40,053 nucleotides of DNA, from assembly GCA_011388275.1 (NCBI GenBank), contig DSAB01000074.1, forward strand, positions 1 to 40,053, read 5' to 3'. Position numbers and translations under genes: made by a program. The notes beneath the pieces are model-generated. The model was not told the origin of the DNA. It saw only the letters and a program-made list of their open reading frames with translations, and did no database searches. Below are positions 7,686 to 16,926 of the stretch, in pieces. Origin of the DNA: a bacterium. Its GTDB lineage: Bacteria; Zhuqueibacterota; QNDG01; DSAB01. How positions within the stretch are numbered: position 1 is the first letter of the stretch; every line of letters starts with the position of its first letter.

Positions 7686-9254
7686 TTATATCGTCTCCAC
7701 CGCGTACGCGGACCGGATCTCATCTTCATTCTCCCGGCAGAGACGCACGGCTTCAGGCAGACTGTTCAGAATGTCCCATGCTGTCATGCCGTCCTCCCCG
7801 ATCTCCTGAGCGGCCAGGTCTCCGGCCAGACCGTGAATGAAAACCCCCTGTTTGACCGCCTGCTCCGGACTGAAACCCAGGCCCGCCATGGCCGCGATCG
7901 CTCCGGTGAGCACGTCTCCCGAACCGGCTGTGGCCATGCCGCTGTTCCCTGTGAGATTGAAATGTATCCGCCCTTCCGGAGTTCCGGTCAGCGAGTGGGC
8001 TCCTTTCAGCACGATCACGGAGTTTAAGTCTTTACAGGCCTGCTGCAGCACATCGATCCGGTTCGCATTGATCTCCTGAACGGACCGTCCGGTCAGACGG
8101 GCCATCTCTCCCGGATGGGGAGTCAGAATGGTGGGATACCGGCGTCTTTTCAGCAAATCCGGATCGGCGGACAGAGCCGTCAGGCCGTCTCCGTCCAGAA
8201 GCAGCGGCCTGCGGATCTTCGGAACCAGGTCGCGGATCAGTTTCTGTGTCTCTTCCTCCAGCGACATGCCGGGCCCCAGAATCACCATGTCCGCCTTTTC
8301 GGACAACCCGATCAGCCGGTCCCGGTTGGCCGAAGCGATGGACCGCGAAGGCGTTTCCTGCATGGGGATGAATACGACTTCACTGGCCCGCGATGCCACC
8401 GCGGCCGTCATGGATTCCGGAGCGGCCAAACGGGCGTATCCGCCGCCGGCCTTGAGAAAGGAGAGCGCGGCAAACTGGGGCGCCCCGTAATAACTGGAAG
8501 CCCCGGCGATGAAGAGTACGTCGCCGAAAACGGTTTTATGCCCCTGAGGATTCCTCGGCGGCAGATCCCGCAGTTCGTGGATTTCAAGAAGGAGCTCGTC
8601 CCGGTTATAAAGAGCCGGAGGAAAGCCGATATGGGTTACGGTCAGCTCTCCGCCGCAAGCATATCCGGGATAGAGCAGGTTTCCGGCCTTCGGCAGACCG
8701 AAGGTCACCGTATAATCGGCCATGACCGCGCATCCCATGACCTGTCCGCTGTCCCCGTTAATGCCCGAAGGAATGTCGATGCTGACCACCGAAGAACCGG
8801 CGGCGTTGATTTTATCGATGACACGGGCGTAAAGCCCTTCCACCGAACGTGTCAGGCCGGTTCCGAAGATCGCGTCAACCACCACATCGGCCGCCCTGAG
8901 AAGCGGATCCAGATCTCCCGCCTTTTGAATGCGCTTCATGCGAAGACCCAGCTTGAGTGCGATCTGATAATTGATTTCGGCCGCTCCCCTAAATTGAGAC
9001 GGATCCGCCAGCAGGGCGATGTGCACATCGCCGCCCATGGAGTGTAATTTTCTCGCCGTGACCAGCCCGTCACCTCCGTTATTGCCCCCACCGCAAACCA
9101 CCAAAAAGCGCGTGTCTTCGATACCCAACTCCTGGAGGATGACCCTGTAAACGGCCAAACCGGCGTTTTCCATGAGGAGAAGATCGGGGATGCCACAGGT
9201 TTCAATGGCCATTTTATCCATATTCCGCATTTCATCCACACGACATACTTTCAT
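7686..9254 (-). CDS. nnr: Bifunctional NAD(P)H-hydrate epimerase/dehydratase
   Basis: This 522-residue protein repairs hydrated NADH and NADPH. The N-terminal YjeF_N epimerase half (about 1-215) interconverts the R and S forms, and the C-terminal ribokinase-like dehydratase half (about 230-510) uses ADP (or ATP) to restore the cofactor. Visible marks are GGGNNGGDG at 55-63, SIDIPSG in the epimerase, LTPHPGEMARL in the dehydratase and the nucleotide-site GSGDVLTG near the C-terminus. The length is typical of the fused bacterial form. The start is ATG at 9254. Its GGAGGA ribosome site encodes the final glycines of the upstream reductase gene, only one base separates that stop from this start, and so the two are translationally coupled. 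The coupling to a nicotinamide-dependent enzyme fits the repair role. Confidence 0.95.
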   Translation of the reverse strand: MKVCRVDEMRNMDKMAIETCGIPDLLLMENAGLAVYRVILQELGIEDTRFLVVCGGGNNGGDGLVTARKLHSMGGDVHIALLADPSQFRGAAEINYQIALKLGLRMKRIQKAGDLDPLLRAADVVVDAIFGTGLTRSVEGLYARVIDKINAAGSSVVSIDIPSGINGDSGQVMGCAVMADYTVTFGLPKAGNLLYPGYACGGELTVTHIGFPPALYNRDELLLEIHELRDLPPRNPQGHKTVFGDVLFIAGASSYYGAPQFAALSFLKAGGGYARLAAPESMTAAVASRASEVVFIPMQETPSRSIASANRDRLIGLSEKADMVILGPGMSLEEETQKLIRDLVPKIRRPLLLDGDGLTALSADPDLLKRRRYPTILTPHPGEMARLTGRSVQEINANRIDVLQQACKDLNSVIVLKGAHSLTGTPEGRIHFNLTGNSGMATAGSGDVLTGAIAAMAGLGFSPEQAVKQGVFIHGLAGDLAAQEIGEDGMTAWDILNSLPEAVRLCRENEDEIRSAYAVETI

Positions 9255-9255
9255 C

Positions 9256-10239
9256 TCATCCTCCTTGACTCCCTCCAGTCATTGATCGTGATTTTGTCTC
9301 CAGCCTCCTCCAGACGGCTCCGGCGATCTGTATATCCTGCACGGCCACTCCGGTGAGATCCGCCACGGTGATCTCATTCGGATCCTGCCGGCCAAGACCC
9401 GGATTCTGTATCACAGCTCCCAGCTCCAGAACATCATTCAAATCGACAAGCCCCTGCCGCAAAGCCTGAAAGACTTCTCCACGGCTCTGACACTGGTCCA
9501 GACTGTCCGCCACCACCCGATCCGCTTTCAGCAGAATGTGCGGATCCAGCTCCTGCTTTTCCGCCGTATCGGAACCCATGGCCGTGATGTGGGTTCCCGG
9601 CTGAATCCAGCCGGCCTGCAGCAGCGGTTCTTTCGAAGGTGTGGCCGTTACGATCAGGCGGCACTCGGCCAGACTCTCAAGATTTCGGGTGGTTTCAACC
9701 TCAAATCCCTTTTCTTCCATATCCGAACGGTATGATCTCAGCTCTTCCTCGTTCAGGCCCCACACGCGCACCCGCCGGCAATCGATGACCTGTTTCAAAT
9801 ACTCCACCTGCATTCGGGCCTGCGTGCCGGCTCCGGCGACACCGATGCACTGGACGCCGGCAGGAGCCAGAAAACGGGCGGCCGCAGCGCCTGCGGCCGC
9901 GGTTCGAACATCGGTCAGAAAGCCGTTGTCCAGAAGAACCGCCAGGGGAAATCCCGTCTTCTGGTCAAAGACAAGCATCATGCCGGATCCGGAAGGAAGC
10001 CCGCGCGCGGAATTTTCATAAAAACCCGAAGCGATTTTGATCACAAAAATATCATCATCGCGAATATAACCGTATTTGATATGAACGTCTCCCGGAGGAT
10101 TGTCGAAAATCATCTCTCCGACCGGAGGCACCACGGCGCGGCCCCGGGAATAGACCGAAAAAGCTTCCTCCATCTCCGATACCGCGTCCAGGGTTTCCGC
10201 GGCCAGGCGGATTTGATTCTCAAAAAAAACCGGTACCAC
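9256..10239 (-). CDS. Ornithine cyclodeaminase/mu-crystallin family reductase
   Basis: This 327-residue protein has the OCD/mu-crystallin fold, an NAD(P)-dependent family including EutC, iminosuccinate reductase BhcD, ketimine reductases and ornithine cyclodeaminase. Visible marks are the substrate segment DVHIKYG, LTDVRTAAAG, the Rossmann loop GVAGAGTQA near 133-141 and TAMGSDTAEKQEL, followed by DLTGVAVQDIQIA. The start is GTG, directly abutting the TGA of the upstream PLP dehydratase, with AGGGAG in the preceding coding end. The EutB/EutC and BhcB/BhcD pairs have the same make-up, where the dehydratase forms an enamine/imine and the reductase reduces it. I infer the same division here. No other ectoine or beta-hydroxyaspartate cycle genes lie nearby, so the substrate is open. 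Confidence 0.85.
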   Translation of the reverse strand: MVPVFFENQIRLAAETLDAVSEMEEAFSVYSRGRAVVPPVGEMIFDNPPGDVHIKYGYIRDDDIFVIKIASGFYENSARGLPSGSGMMLVFDQKTGFPLAVLLDNGFLTDVRTAAAGAAAARFLAPAGVQCIGVAGAGTQARMQVEYLKQVIDCRRVRVWGLNEEELRSYRSDMEEKGFEVETTRNLESLAECRLIVTATPSKEPLLQAGWIQPGTHITAMGSDTAEKQELDPHILLKADRVVADSLDQCQSRGEVFQALRQGLVDLNDVLELGAVIQNPGLGRQDPNEITVADLTGVAVQDIQIAGAVWRRLETKSRSMTGGSQGG

Positions 10240-11226
10240 TCAGTTCTCCCTGACAATGGTTCTGAGAGTGTCCAGGCACAGCCGGCCCCCGCTGATCAGG
10301 AGCACGACTCTTTTTTCTCTCCAGGCGTCCTTGCCGCGCAAAAGGGCGGCTGCCGGCAGGGCGCCGGCGCCCTCCACAACCATATGATGGGTGCCGAGAA
10401 ACAGACGAACGGCCGCGGCGATCTCTTCCTCCGGCACCAGAATGAAGCGGTCCACCCACTTCCGGCAGCATGAAAAGGTCACGGAACCGGGTTCGATTCC
10501 TCCTGCGGTGCCGTCAGACAGCGTGGGTTTGGATTCCATCTCCAGAATACGCCCCGCCTTTATGGAATGAGCCATCACCGCGGAGTTCTCCGGCTGACAG
10601 CCGATTATTTCCACAGAGGGATACCGCGTCTTGAACGCGCAGGCGAGGCCCGAAATCAATCCCCCTCCGCCCACAGGGCACAGCACGGCATCCGGAACAG
10701 CGGATCCCGTCGCCTCCAGCTGGCCGATGATTTCCAGCCCGACCGTGCCCTGACCCGCCACGATCAGTGGATCGTTGTAGGGAGACACATAGGTTTTTCC
10801 CTGTTCCCCGGCGAATCGGCGGGCATGCATTTCGGCTTCCACGCAATCCTGGCCGAAGAACTCCAGATCGGTTTCCATAAGCCTGATAGAGCGGAGCTTG
10901 GCGTCCGAAGTGTTTTCCGGCAGGAAAACAATACCGGGAACGCCCAGTTTTTTCAGAACATGGGCCACGGCAATTCCGTGATTGCCCGTGGAAGAGGTGA
11001 CGACTCCCCTGTTCTTTCCCGTTTCCGAAAGAGACAGAATCTTGTTGGCCGCGCCCCGAATCTTGAATGAGCGGGTGACCTGCCAGTTTTCCAGTTTGAG
11101 CCAGACCTCCCCTTCGGTCATGCGGCTGAGCACCGGAGAATGTTCCAGAGGCGTCGGCCGTATCATCCCCTGAATGCGCGAACGAGCGGCGGTGATTTCT
11201 TCGAACAGGTCGGCATACGGATCCAT
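10240..11226 (-). CDS. PLP-dependent serine/threonine dehydratase-like enzyme
   Basis: This is a fold-type II PLP enzyme of 328 residues (threonine dehydratase, serine racemase, EutB and BhcB group). Lys55 in SFKIRGA is the Schiff-base lysine, SSTGNHG at 77-83 binds the substrate carboxylate and VGGGGL at 184-189 holds the PLP phosphate. There is no ACT regulatory domain, so it is a catabolic rather than a feedback-controlled isoleucine enzyme. It should remove water from a beta-hydroxy amino acid. The start is ATG at 11226 with only a weak GAGAG site. It is the first gene of a three-gene unit with the OCD-family reductase and Nnr, with zero and one base between genes. Plain L-serine/threonine deaminase is the main alternative. 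Confidence 0.88.
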   Translation of the reverse strand: MDPYADLFEEITAARSRIQGMIRPTPLEHSPVLSRMTEGEVWLKLENWQVTRSFKIRGAANKILSLSETGKNRGVVTSSTGNHGIAVAHVLKKLGVPGIVFLPENTSDAKLRSIRLMETDLEFFGQDCVEAEMHARRFAGEQGKTYVSPYNDPLIVAGQGTVGLEIIGQLEATGSAVPDAVLCPVGGGGLISGLACAFKTRYPSVEIIGCQPENSAVMAHSIKAGRILEMESKPTLSDGTAGGIEPGSVTFSCCRKWVDRFILVPEEEIAAAVRLFLGTHHMVVEGAGALPAAALLRGKDAWREKRVVLLISGGRLCLDTLRTIVREN

Positions 11227-11320
11227 AGACGCTCTCGTTTTGGAACAGCCGGAAGCATTCAGACAATCGTGCTCCTGTGCAGCGTGCAGAATGCCCGATC
11301 AAAGGCGGTTCTGTCCAAGA

Positions 11321-14173
11321 TTATTTTTTTTCTTCCTTTTCCCAGGCCGGAATCCCGCGGATCATCCATTCCGGTGCCGGGGATCCTTTGAGATGATGAT
11401 CGAAGAACTCCGCCATTCGGATGGTCCAGTCCTTCTGATTGACCCGCTTTCTCAGGCCGTGACCCTCACCGTTGTAATTCAACAGATAGGCCTCTTTCCC
11501 GAGCCGGCGCAGGGCCATGATGAATTCGATTCCCTGATACCAGGGCACGGCGCCGTCGTCATCGTTGTGCATCATCATCAGAGGCGTCTTGACGTTGTCC
11601 GCCCAGAAAATCGGTGAATTTTCCAGATACCGCAGAGGCACCTCCCACAGGCTGGCGCCCAGACGGCTCTGGGTGCGTTCATACTGGAACTGGCGCACCA
11701 TGCCGCTGCCCCAACGGATTCCTCCGTAGGCGCTGACCATATTGGAGACCGGGGCGCCCGCTTCGGCAGCGGCGAACAGCTCGGTTTGTGTGATCATGTA
11801 CGCAATCTGATAACCGCCCCAGGAATGCCCCTGAATACCGACGGATTCGGGATCAACATGCCCTTCCCGAATCAGCATGTGAATGCCGGGAAGCACGCAT
11901 TTCAGCGCGTCCCGCCCCGGGTAGCCGGTATCGTATTCGATATCCGGCATCCACAGCACATAGCCGTTGCTGACATAGAAGGAAGGATTGACGGAAGAAC
12001 CCGGAGACGGATGACGGTATCGATGAAGGCCCCGATGCAGGGTTTCATAGATGTAGACCATCAGAGGGTACTGCATCGCCGAATCAAAATCATCCGGTTT
12101 GATCAGTATGCCCTTGAGGGGCCTGCCGTCCGCGCTCAGAAAATCACGCAGTTCCGCCTTGCCCCACCGGTAAGGTTCCATCTGTGTGCCCAGATTTGTG
12201 ATCTTTCTCGGGACCCTGAAATCCGGATCGCTGACCCAGAGATCGGGATACTCGTCAAAGGCCGACCGGGTGAACATCAGGACATCCCCACGATCCGCCT
12301 TGACCGGGTAGCCGAAGGACCGGTCCCGCATCAGGAGCCGGACCGGCTTTTCGCTGCCACGCACCCGGTCACGGAAAAACCCTTCGGCCAGGGTCTCCAG
12401 ATTCACGGCTTTCATCAGCAAGACCTTGTCACGGTCGATGGCCTTCTCCTTCCGGTCCAGCCTGACATAACGGAATTCGATGCGCTCTTCCCGTCCCGTC
12501 CCCTCGGTAATCATGCGAGCCTTGCCCGCGCCCGGATTGATCTCCCAAATATCATAACGATCGTAGATGAGAACGGACTGGTCATCGACAGTCCATCCGG
12601 CGATTCCATAGCTGTAGGGCGGATTGGGCGTGTCATGGTCCTCCCGGGCAAAAGACACATCCAGGCCTTCCGTCAGGTTTCGCGTTTTCCTCAACCCGAC
12701 GTCATACGCAAACCAGTTCCCGTCATCGAACCAGTACACATACCGCCCCCGGGGCGAGAGGCGCGCCCCCTGATACAGATTCTCCTTCACCAGGGTCTTT
12801 TCACCGGTGTGCACATTCACCACATACACATCCGCGTAACGGCCGTCCCAGGAAACCCTTTTGGCATAGGGCCAGGGATTTTCTCCAAAGGCGATTGTAC
12901 CCGTCGGACAGAGGGTGACATCGGGCAGTGTCTCGTCGGCCAGCCGGACAAAGGTCTTCTGTTTGCGGTGATAGACCGATTCCCAGGCATTTTCCCGCAC
13001 GGATTTGGCCATGAGTTTCTGCTGAGGCTGTGGATAAGGATCGTTCCAATGCCACAGATCGAAGCGGGCTTCCTCCTCTTTCTGTTCATCCTCATCCTTT
13101 GCCTCATCGGCCTCGGGCAGGGCACGGATGCCGAACAGAATCACTCCGCCGTCTTCACTGAAGATCAAATCCGATTTATCGGTAACGGCCATCCTGTCGG
13201 GAAAATTCTTTGTGGTCTCTCCGGAAACCCACAGAGCCGGCGCTCTGTCGTCGACATCCATGCCGTAAAGCGAGAAAGCGGGATGATCGGTCGTGTCATC
13301 CTTTGAATGCAGAAAGGCCAACGACCGGGTCTCCTCGTCGAAAGTCAGTTTTTTGAGCAGACCCTCACCGGACCAAACGGTTTCGCCTTGAGTTCCCGAA
13401 CCCGGACGAACGCGGAAAAGTCCGTTCGTGACCGCTGAATCATGACTGCACGTGATGAAGAACAGCGCGTCTCCCTTTTTCGTGAACGCCGCTTCCGTCA
13501 CATTCTCATAGAGCGTTTCGGAGTCATCGACAAGAGACAGGAGGACCAGAGGGGTGCCCGGTTTTGTCTTTTTCCCGTTTTTCTCGCCGGTTTTCTTCTC
13601 GGGCTTTTTCTCCGTCTCATCTGGTTTTGTCGAATCCGGACGCGCCACGGGCTTTTCTTTGAGCACGGCAACCCAGCCGCCGTTCTCTTCCGGGAGAAAA
13701 TAAGCCTTTACCGCTTCCAGAATCATTGGCTGATCTTCTTCGAGATTCCAAACCGCCAGATTCTTTTTCGGTTTGTCGTTGTCTTTCCCCTTGTTTTTCT
13801 TTTGCGCTTTCACCATCTCGCGGGAAGGGCTGATGAAAAAAAACAGGAATCGGGAGTCCGCGGCGAAACGGACATCGGCCGAGCGCTCCGCGCCGGTTCC
13901 CTCTCCGGTATAACCGATGCCGTGACGAAGCGTTTTTCCTGTTTCGGGATAAATGACCACGATCTCCGCGTCTCCGTCCTGGGGCGCTTCCACATAGGCG
14001 ATCCATTCCCCATCCGGAGAGATTACGGGACGCACAACTGAACGCCAGCTGTCATAAACATCGTGATGAAGCGGAATTTTCTTCGCCGGTTCGGCGCCCG
14101 CGATCGCCCCAAGGAGCACAAACGCGAGAAAACCGGAAAAAATCGTGCGGTTTCGAGGAAGAGATGAAGACAT
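11321..14173 (-). CDS. S9 family exported peptidase with long propeller
   Basis: This is a large prolyl-oligopeptidase-family protein, 950 residues from the ATG at 14173. I prefer that start to the in-frame ATG at 14203 because AGGAGG lies just upstream and a TATAAT box would put transcription start near 14204. The signal peptide is about residues 1-27 (FLAFVLLGAIAGA). A propeller region with a lysine-rich linker near 190-215 and an acidic stretch near 365-385 precedes the hydrolase. The triad is Ser784 in GHSWGG, Asp873 in NDDDGAVP and His905 in GEGHG. The GHSWGG-type nucleophile and size resemble large secreted S9 enzymes of FCB and Acidobacteria-type genomes. It heads leftward into the dehydratase operon after 94 bases. 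Confidence 0.93.
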   Translation of the reverse strand: MSSSLPRNRTIFSGFLAFVLLGAIAGAEPAKKIPLHHDVYDSWRSVVRPVISPDGEWIAYVEAPQDGDAEIVVIYPETGKTLRHGIGYTGEGTGAERSADVRFAADSRFLFFFISPSREMVKAQKKNKGKDNDKPKKNLAVWNLEEDQPMILEAVKAYFLPEENGGWVAVLKEKPVARPDSTKPDETEKKPEKKTGEKNGKKTKPGTPLVLLSLVDDSETLYENVTEAAFTKKGDALFFITCSHDSAVTNGLFRVRPGSGTQGETVWSGEGLLKKLTFDEETRSLAFLHSKDDTTDHPAFSLYGMDVDDRAPALWVSGETTKNFPDRMAVTDKSDLIFSEDGGVILFGIRALPEADEAKDEDEQKEEEARFDLWHWNDPYPQPQQKLMAKSVRENAWESVYHRKQKTFVRLADETLPDVTLCPTGTIAFGENPWPYAKRVSWDGRYADVYVVNVHTGEKTLVKENLYQGARLSPRGRYVYWFDDGNWFAYDVGLRKTRNLTEGLDVSFAREDHDTPNPPYSYGIAGWTVDDQSVLIYDRYDIWEINPGAGKARMITEGTGREERIEFRYVRLDRKEKAIDRDKVLLMKAVNLETLAEGFFRDRVRGSEKPVRLLMRDRSFGYPVKADRGDVLMFTRSAFDEYPDLWVSDPDFRVPRKITNLGTQMEPYRWGKAELRDFLSADGRPLKGILIKPDDFDSAMQYPLMVYIYETLHRGLHRYRHPSPGSSVNPSFYVSNGYVLWMPDIEYDTGYPGRDALKCVLPGIHMLIREGHVDPESVGIQGHSWGGYQIAYMITQTELFAAAEAGAPVSNMVSAYGGIRWGSGMVRQFQYERTQSRLGASLWEVPLRYLENSPIFWADNVKTPLMMMHNDDDGAVPWYQGIEFIMALRRLGKEAYLLNYNGEGHGLRKRVNQKDWTIRMAEFFDHHLKGSPAPEWMIRGIPAWEKEEKK

Positions 14174-14210
14174 GGGGCCTCCTGTTTGATTATCGTGTGT
14201 CATTTCAAAT

Positions 14211-14241
14211 ATTATATTTCATGAATCGTTTGCTCGTTGAA
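14211..14241 (-). promoter_or_regulatory. Candidate promoter of the large S9 peptidase
   Basis: A perfect TATAAT (14216-14211) lies 38 bases upstream of the ATG at 14173, with a weak TTCAAC (14241-14236) 19 bases further up. Transcription would start near 14204, leaving a leader of about 30 bases with the AGGAGG site. Confidence 0.4.
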
Positions 14242-14259
14242 TCATCCTTCAACCAAGAC

Positions 14260-16839
14260 TTACAGAACAACGGACTCTGCGCCCGCCATCATAATGGCAT
14301 TGAATAAAAACTTGAACGTACCATGGGTCTGGGCCCGGTGCTGAACGGGCAGGGCCAGGACGATCACCTTCCCTTTGCCGATCTGAAACTGCAGAATCGC
14401 CGGCCTGCCGGACAGGATCTTTTCACCGATGAGCCAGCCGCTTTGCAGAACCTTTTCCCCGGCAAACCGGGCCGCCACACTGGTTCCCTCCTGAGATTCG
14501 CGCGACCGAATGCCGAGTGCCGGACTGTTCCGAAACAGGGCCAGAGCCCGGGAAGGCATGCCGTAGGCCAGCGGATGCGACGGATCCACCTGCAGGCGCA
14601 GCGTGGAACCGGGACAGTAGAAATCCCGTGAAGGCATGGATGCCGATTCGTCCTCCAGAGGCAGATTAAAAACTTCCCGGCCGAGTTCCCAGGCCTGATT
14701 CAGCAGAATGAGCGTCCCGCCTTCCCTGACAAAAGCGCGAAGATGATCAACGCCTTTTTTACCGATTCCGCCACGGTAGGCGGACGGCACGGCTTTCGAG
14801 GTATCCCCCCAGAAAATTCGCTGGTATCCGTCACCGGGAATGATCAGCGCATCCAGGGTTTTAAAAGATCCTTTGCGCATGGCGTCGTTTTCAATGGTTT
14901 TCAGGGGAAACTCAAATTGCTGCAGCAGCCAGCGGGTCCATCCTTCGTCCATGTTTCCGCCCGCAAACCGTTTGTAAAGCCCCGGCCGGGGTTTGCGGAT
15001 ACTCCAGGCCGGACCCTGAACTTCGGGACATGCCGTAAAGTTCAGACCCGTCTCCCTGGCCAGAGCCTGTAGAAATCCTCCCTGCTCTTCACCCGCCCGA
15101 ATGATGATCGTGCCCGAAGGATAGCGGCCGTCCGCCATCGATTCCTTCATTCGGTAAAGCGGCACATCGCGCTCCAGAAGACGGTTGGCAGCCAGAAAAC
15201 TGTCATTGATCCGATGGTCCATGGCATACCAGGGCCCTTCTCCGGACACGGCGCCCGGATTCGGGCGAACCGGCACGTGGACCTTTTCCAGTTCTGCTCC
15301 TGCAATCGGCGTCTCCATGGGAATGGCGTCCACTCCCATATGCTCGCTCACGGAGTATCCCGCCAGATCATAGGGCCGAAGGGGCGATCCGTCTTTGGGG
15401 TCCCGCGTCCATACATTGTCCGGATACCGGACGGTCTCCAAAAATGAAACGACAAAGGACCGCATCGGCTGATCGCATCGGATCACATAGGATCCGGTTT
15501 CGAACAGGCGGGAACCCGCCCTGAAAGGTGACTGCAGACGGTGCACCTCAACGCCGTTCTCCTGAAAAAGCCGGACCAGCTTCACCGCGGTTAAAAAATC
15601 ATGCTGGTTCCTGGGAATAACGAACGCGTAGGGAGGTTCCGTTTTCCCCCTTTCAATATTTCCTCTGGCCTTTCGAACCGTGTTCCATAAAAGGGTCTCC
15701 CGGTTTCTGGCGCTCAATTCCAGAACGGCTTTCGAGGCGATTATCTTCTGCTCCACAATATCCCTCAGGCGCCACCATCCACCTTCCCACAAACGAGGCA
15801 TGGACATCTGGGGTTTGTATTCGGGACGGCCCCGTGTGCCGGTCAGCTGATCGGGCAGTATATAGATCGGATCCGCCCAGTCGGCACTGGCCGATTCGGT
15901 CAACATGCCCGCTATGTTGTGATAGTTCGCGGACATATGAAAAGAAGCCTGCCACCATCCGGTAAAGGGCACGCCCGATTCGATACCGCTTTTACCGGCG
16001 TTCTCCAGAGCCACGCCGATAAACGAACCGTACAGCTGATGCTCTCTCCAGATCAGGGGATCCACATTCGGATGAATGGGGTCCAGATAGGGCGGAATGT
16101 AAAAACGGGCGCCGTAGCTGCCGAAATGATGGTGGTCTACATAGGACTGGGGCGCCCATTCCCTGTACATGATCTGTGCGTACAGCCTCGATTCCTTTTG
16201 CGTCAGCTGATAGGAATCGCGGTTGTTGTCATGTCCCGTGTACTCATGGTACAGATAGGGCAGGCGTGCAGGGTTGAACGGCGTTCCCTTATGCCGGTCG
16301 TACCATTCCTTGACCAGAAAAAGTCCGTCCGGATTGAAGCAGGGAAACATCAGAAACACCGTGTTGTCGAGAATCATTCGAGTGATTTCGTCGGAGCCGG
16401 TTATCAATTGATAGGCCAGTTCCGGCGTGCATTGGGTGCCCCCGACCTCCGTGGCATGCAGCGAGTAGGACTGAGCCGAGACCACTTTGCCCTGGCGAAC
16501 CAGCGATTCGATGGCCTCATCGGAGAGATCGCGCGGATCCGCCAGCTGTTTGCTGACCCTGCGCAGGGTTTCCAGCTCAGCCAGATTGCCGGGCGACGAG
16601 ATAATTACCAGAAGAAACGGCCTGCCGTTTGTGCTTTCTCCCAGAACCGTAACCTGCAATCTGTCGGAAGTCTTGTCCAGATGATGAAAATATTCGACAA
16701 TCTGTTCCCAGGAGGCCAAATTGCCGTCCGAACCCATGGTAAAACCGAAAAAATCCTCAGGGCTCATGGGCTGATCCGCCAGCAACGGCGTAAGCCCCAG
16801 ACCGATCAAAACGCATAAAATAATCCAACGCGAACGCAT
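14260..16839 (-). CDS. M14 family zinc carboxypeptidase, exported
   Basis: This 859-residue metallopeptidase of family M14 has a signal peptide at 1-21 (VLIGLGLTPLLA). Zinc ligands are His128 and Glu131 in SLHATE, with the third His at 236 or 237 in VDHHHFG. Substrate residues NNRDS lie at 205-209, and the catalytic Glu is probably Glu315 in GMLTESA. The peptidase part covers about 30-400. The rest includes a class-I-amidotransferase/DJ-1-like domain (LDALIIPGDGY and REGGTLILL) that is common in these long M14 proteins and has no known catalytic role. ATG 16839 has AAAGGGAG upstream. It is a distant paralogue of the M14 protein at 18770-21532. It should cleave C-terminal or modified peptides outside the cytoplasm. 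Confidence 0.93.
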   Translation of the reverse strand: MRSRWIILCVLIGLGLTPLLADQPMSPEDFFGFTMGSDGNLASWEQIVEYFHHLDKTSDRLQVTVLGESTNGRPFLLVIISSPGNLAELETLRRVSKQLADPRDLSDEAIESLVRQGKVVSAQSYSLHATEVGGTQCTPELAYQLITGSDEITRMILDNTVFLMFPCFNPDGLFLVKEWYDRHKGTPFNPARLPYLYHEYTGHDNNRDSYQLTQKESRLYAQIMYREWAPQSYVDHHHFGSYGARFYIPPYLDPIHPNVDPLIWREHQLYGSFIGVALENAGKSGIESGVPFTGWWQASFHMSANYHNIAGMLTESASADWADPIYILPDQLTGTRGRPEYKPQMSMPRLWEGGWWRLRDIVEQKIIASKAVLELSARNRETLLWNTVRKARGNIERGKTEPPYAFVIPRNQHDFLTAVKLVRLFQENGVEVHRLQSPFRAGSRLFETGSYVIRCDQPMRSFVVSFLETVRYPDNVWTRDPKDGSPLRPYDLAGYSVSEHMGVDAIPMETPIAGAELEKVHVPVRPNPGAVSGEGPWYAMDHRINDSFLAANRLLERDVPLYRMKESMADGRYPSGTIIIRAGEEQGGFLQALARETGLNFTACPEVQGPAWSIRKPRPGLYKRFAGGNMDEGWTRWLLQQFEFPLKTIENDAMRKGSFKTLDALIIPGDGYQRIFWGDTSKAVPSAYRGGIGKKGVDHLRAFVREGGTLILLNQAWELGREVFNLPLEDESASMPSRDFYCPGSTLRLQVDPSHPLAYGMPSRALALFRNSPALGIRSRESQEGTSVAARFAGEKVLQSGWLIGEKILSGRPAILQFQIGKGKVIVLALPVQHRAQTHGTFKFLFNAIMMAGAESVVL

Positions 16840-16926
16840 GGTTTGCTCCCTTTGTTATGGGTACACTTGCTTATTGCAATCTGTCGTTTGTGTTTGCTCC
16901 GGCACAAAAGGCTTTCCGGACGGGAT

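Noticed and set aside
9256-11226. Ectoine utilisation operon (eutBC)
   Set aside because: The two enzyme families fit, but no ectoine hydrolase, deacetylase or transporter genes are nearby, so the name would overstate the evidence.
11786-13306. 506-codon open frame on the plus strand opposite the large S9 peptidase
   Set aside because: The opposite strand encodes a full S9 peptidase with its triad; this frame is a by-product of GC-rich codon use and has no recognisable domain. The same applies to long frames opposite the genes at 2612-3658, 8115-9047, 16843-17976, 26984-28126, 31267-32460 and 33728-34618.
14174-14203. S9 peptidase start at ATG 14203
   Set aside because: It coincides with the predicted transcription start and lacks a ribosome site, whereas ATG 14173 has AGGAGG and gives a cleaner signal peptide.
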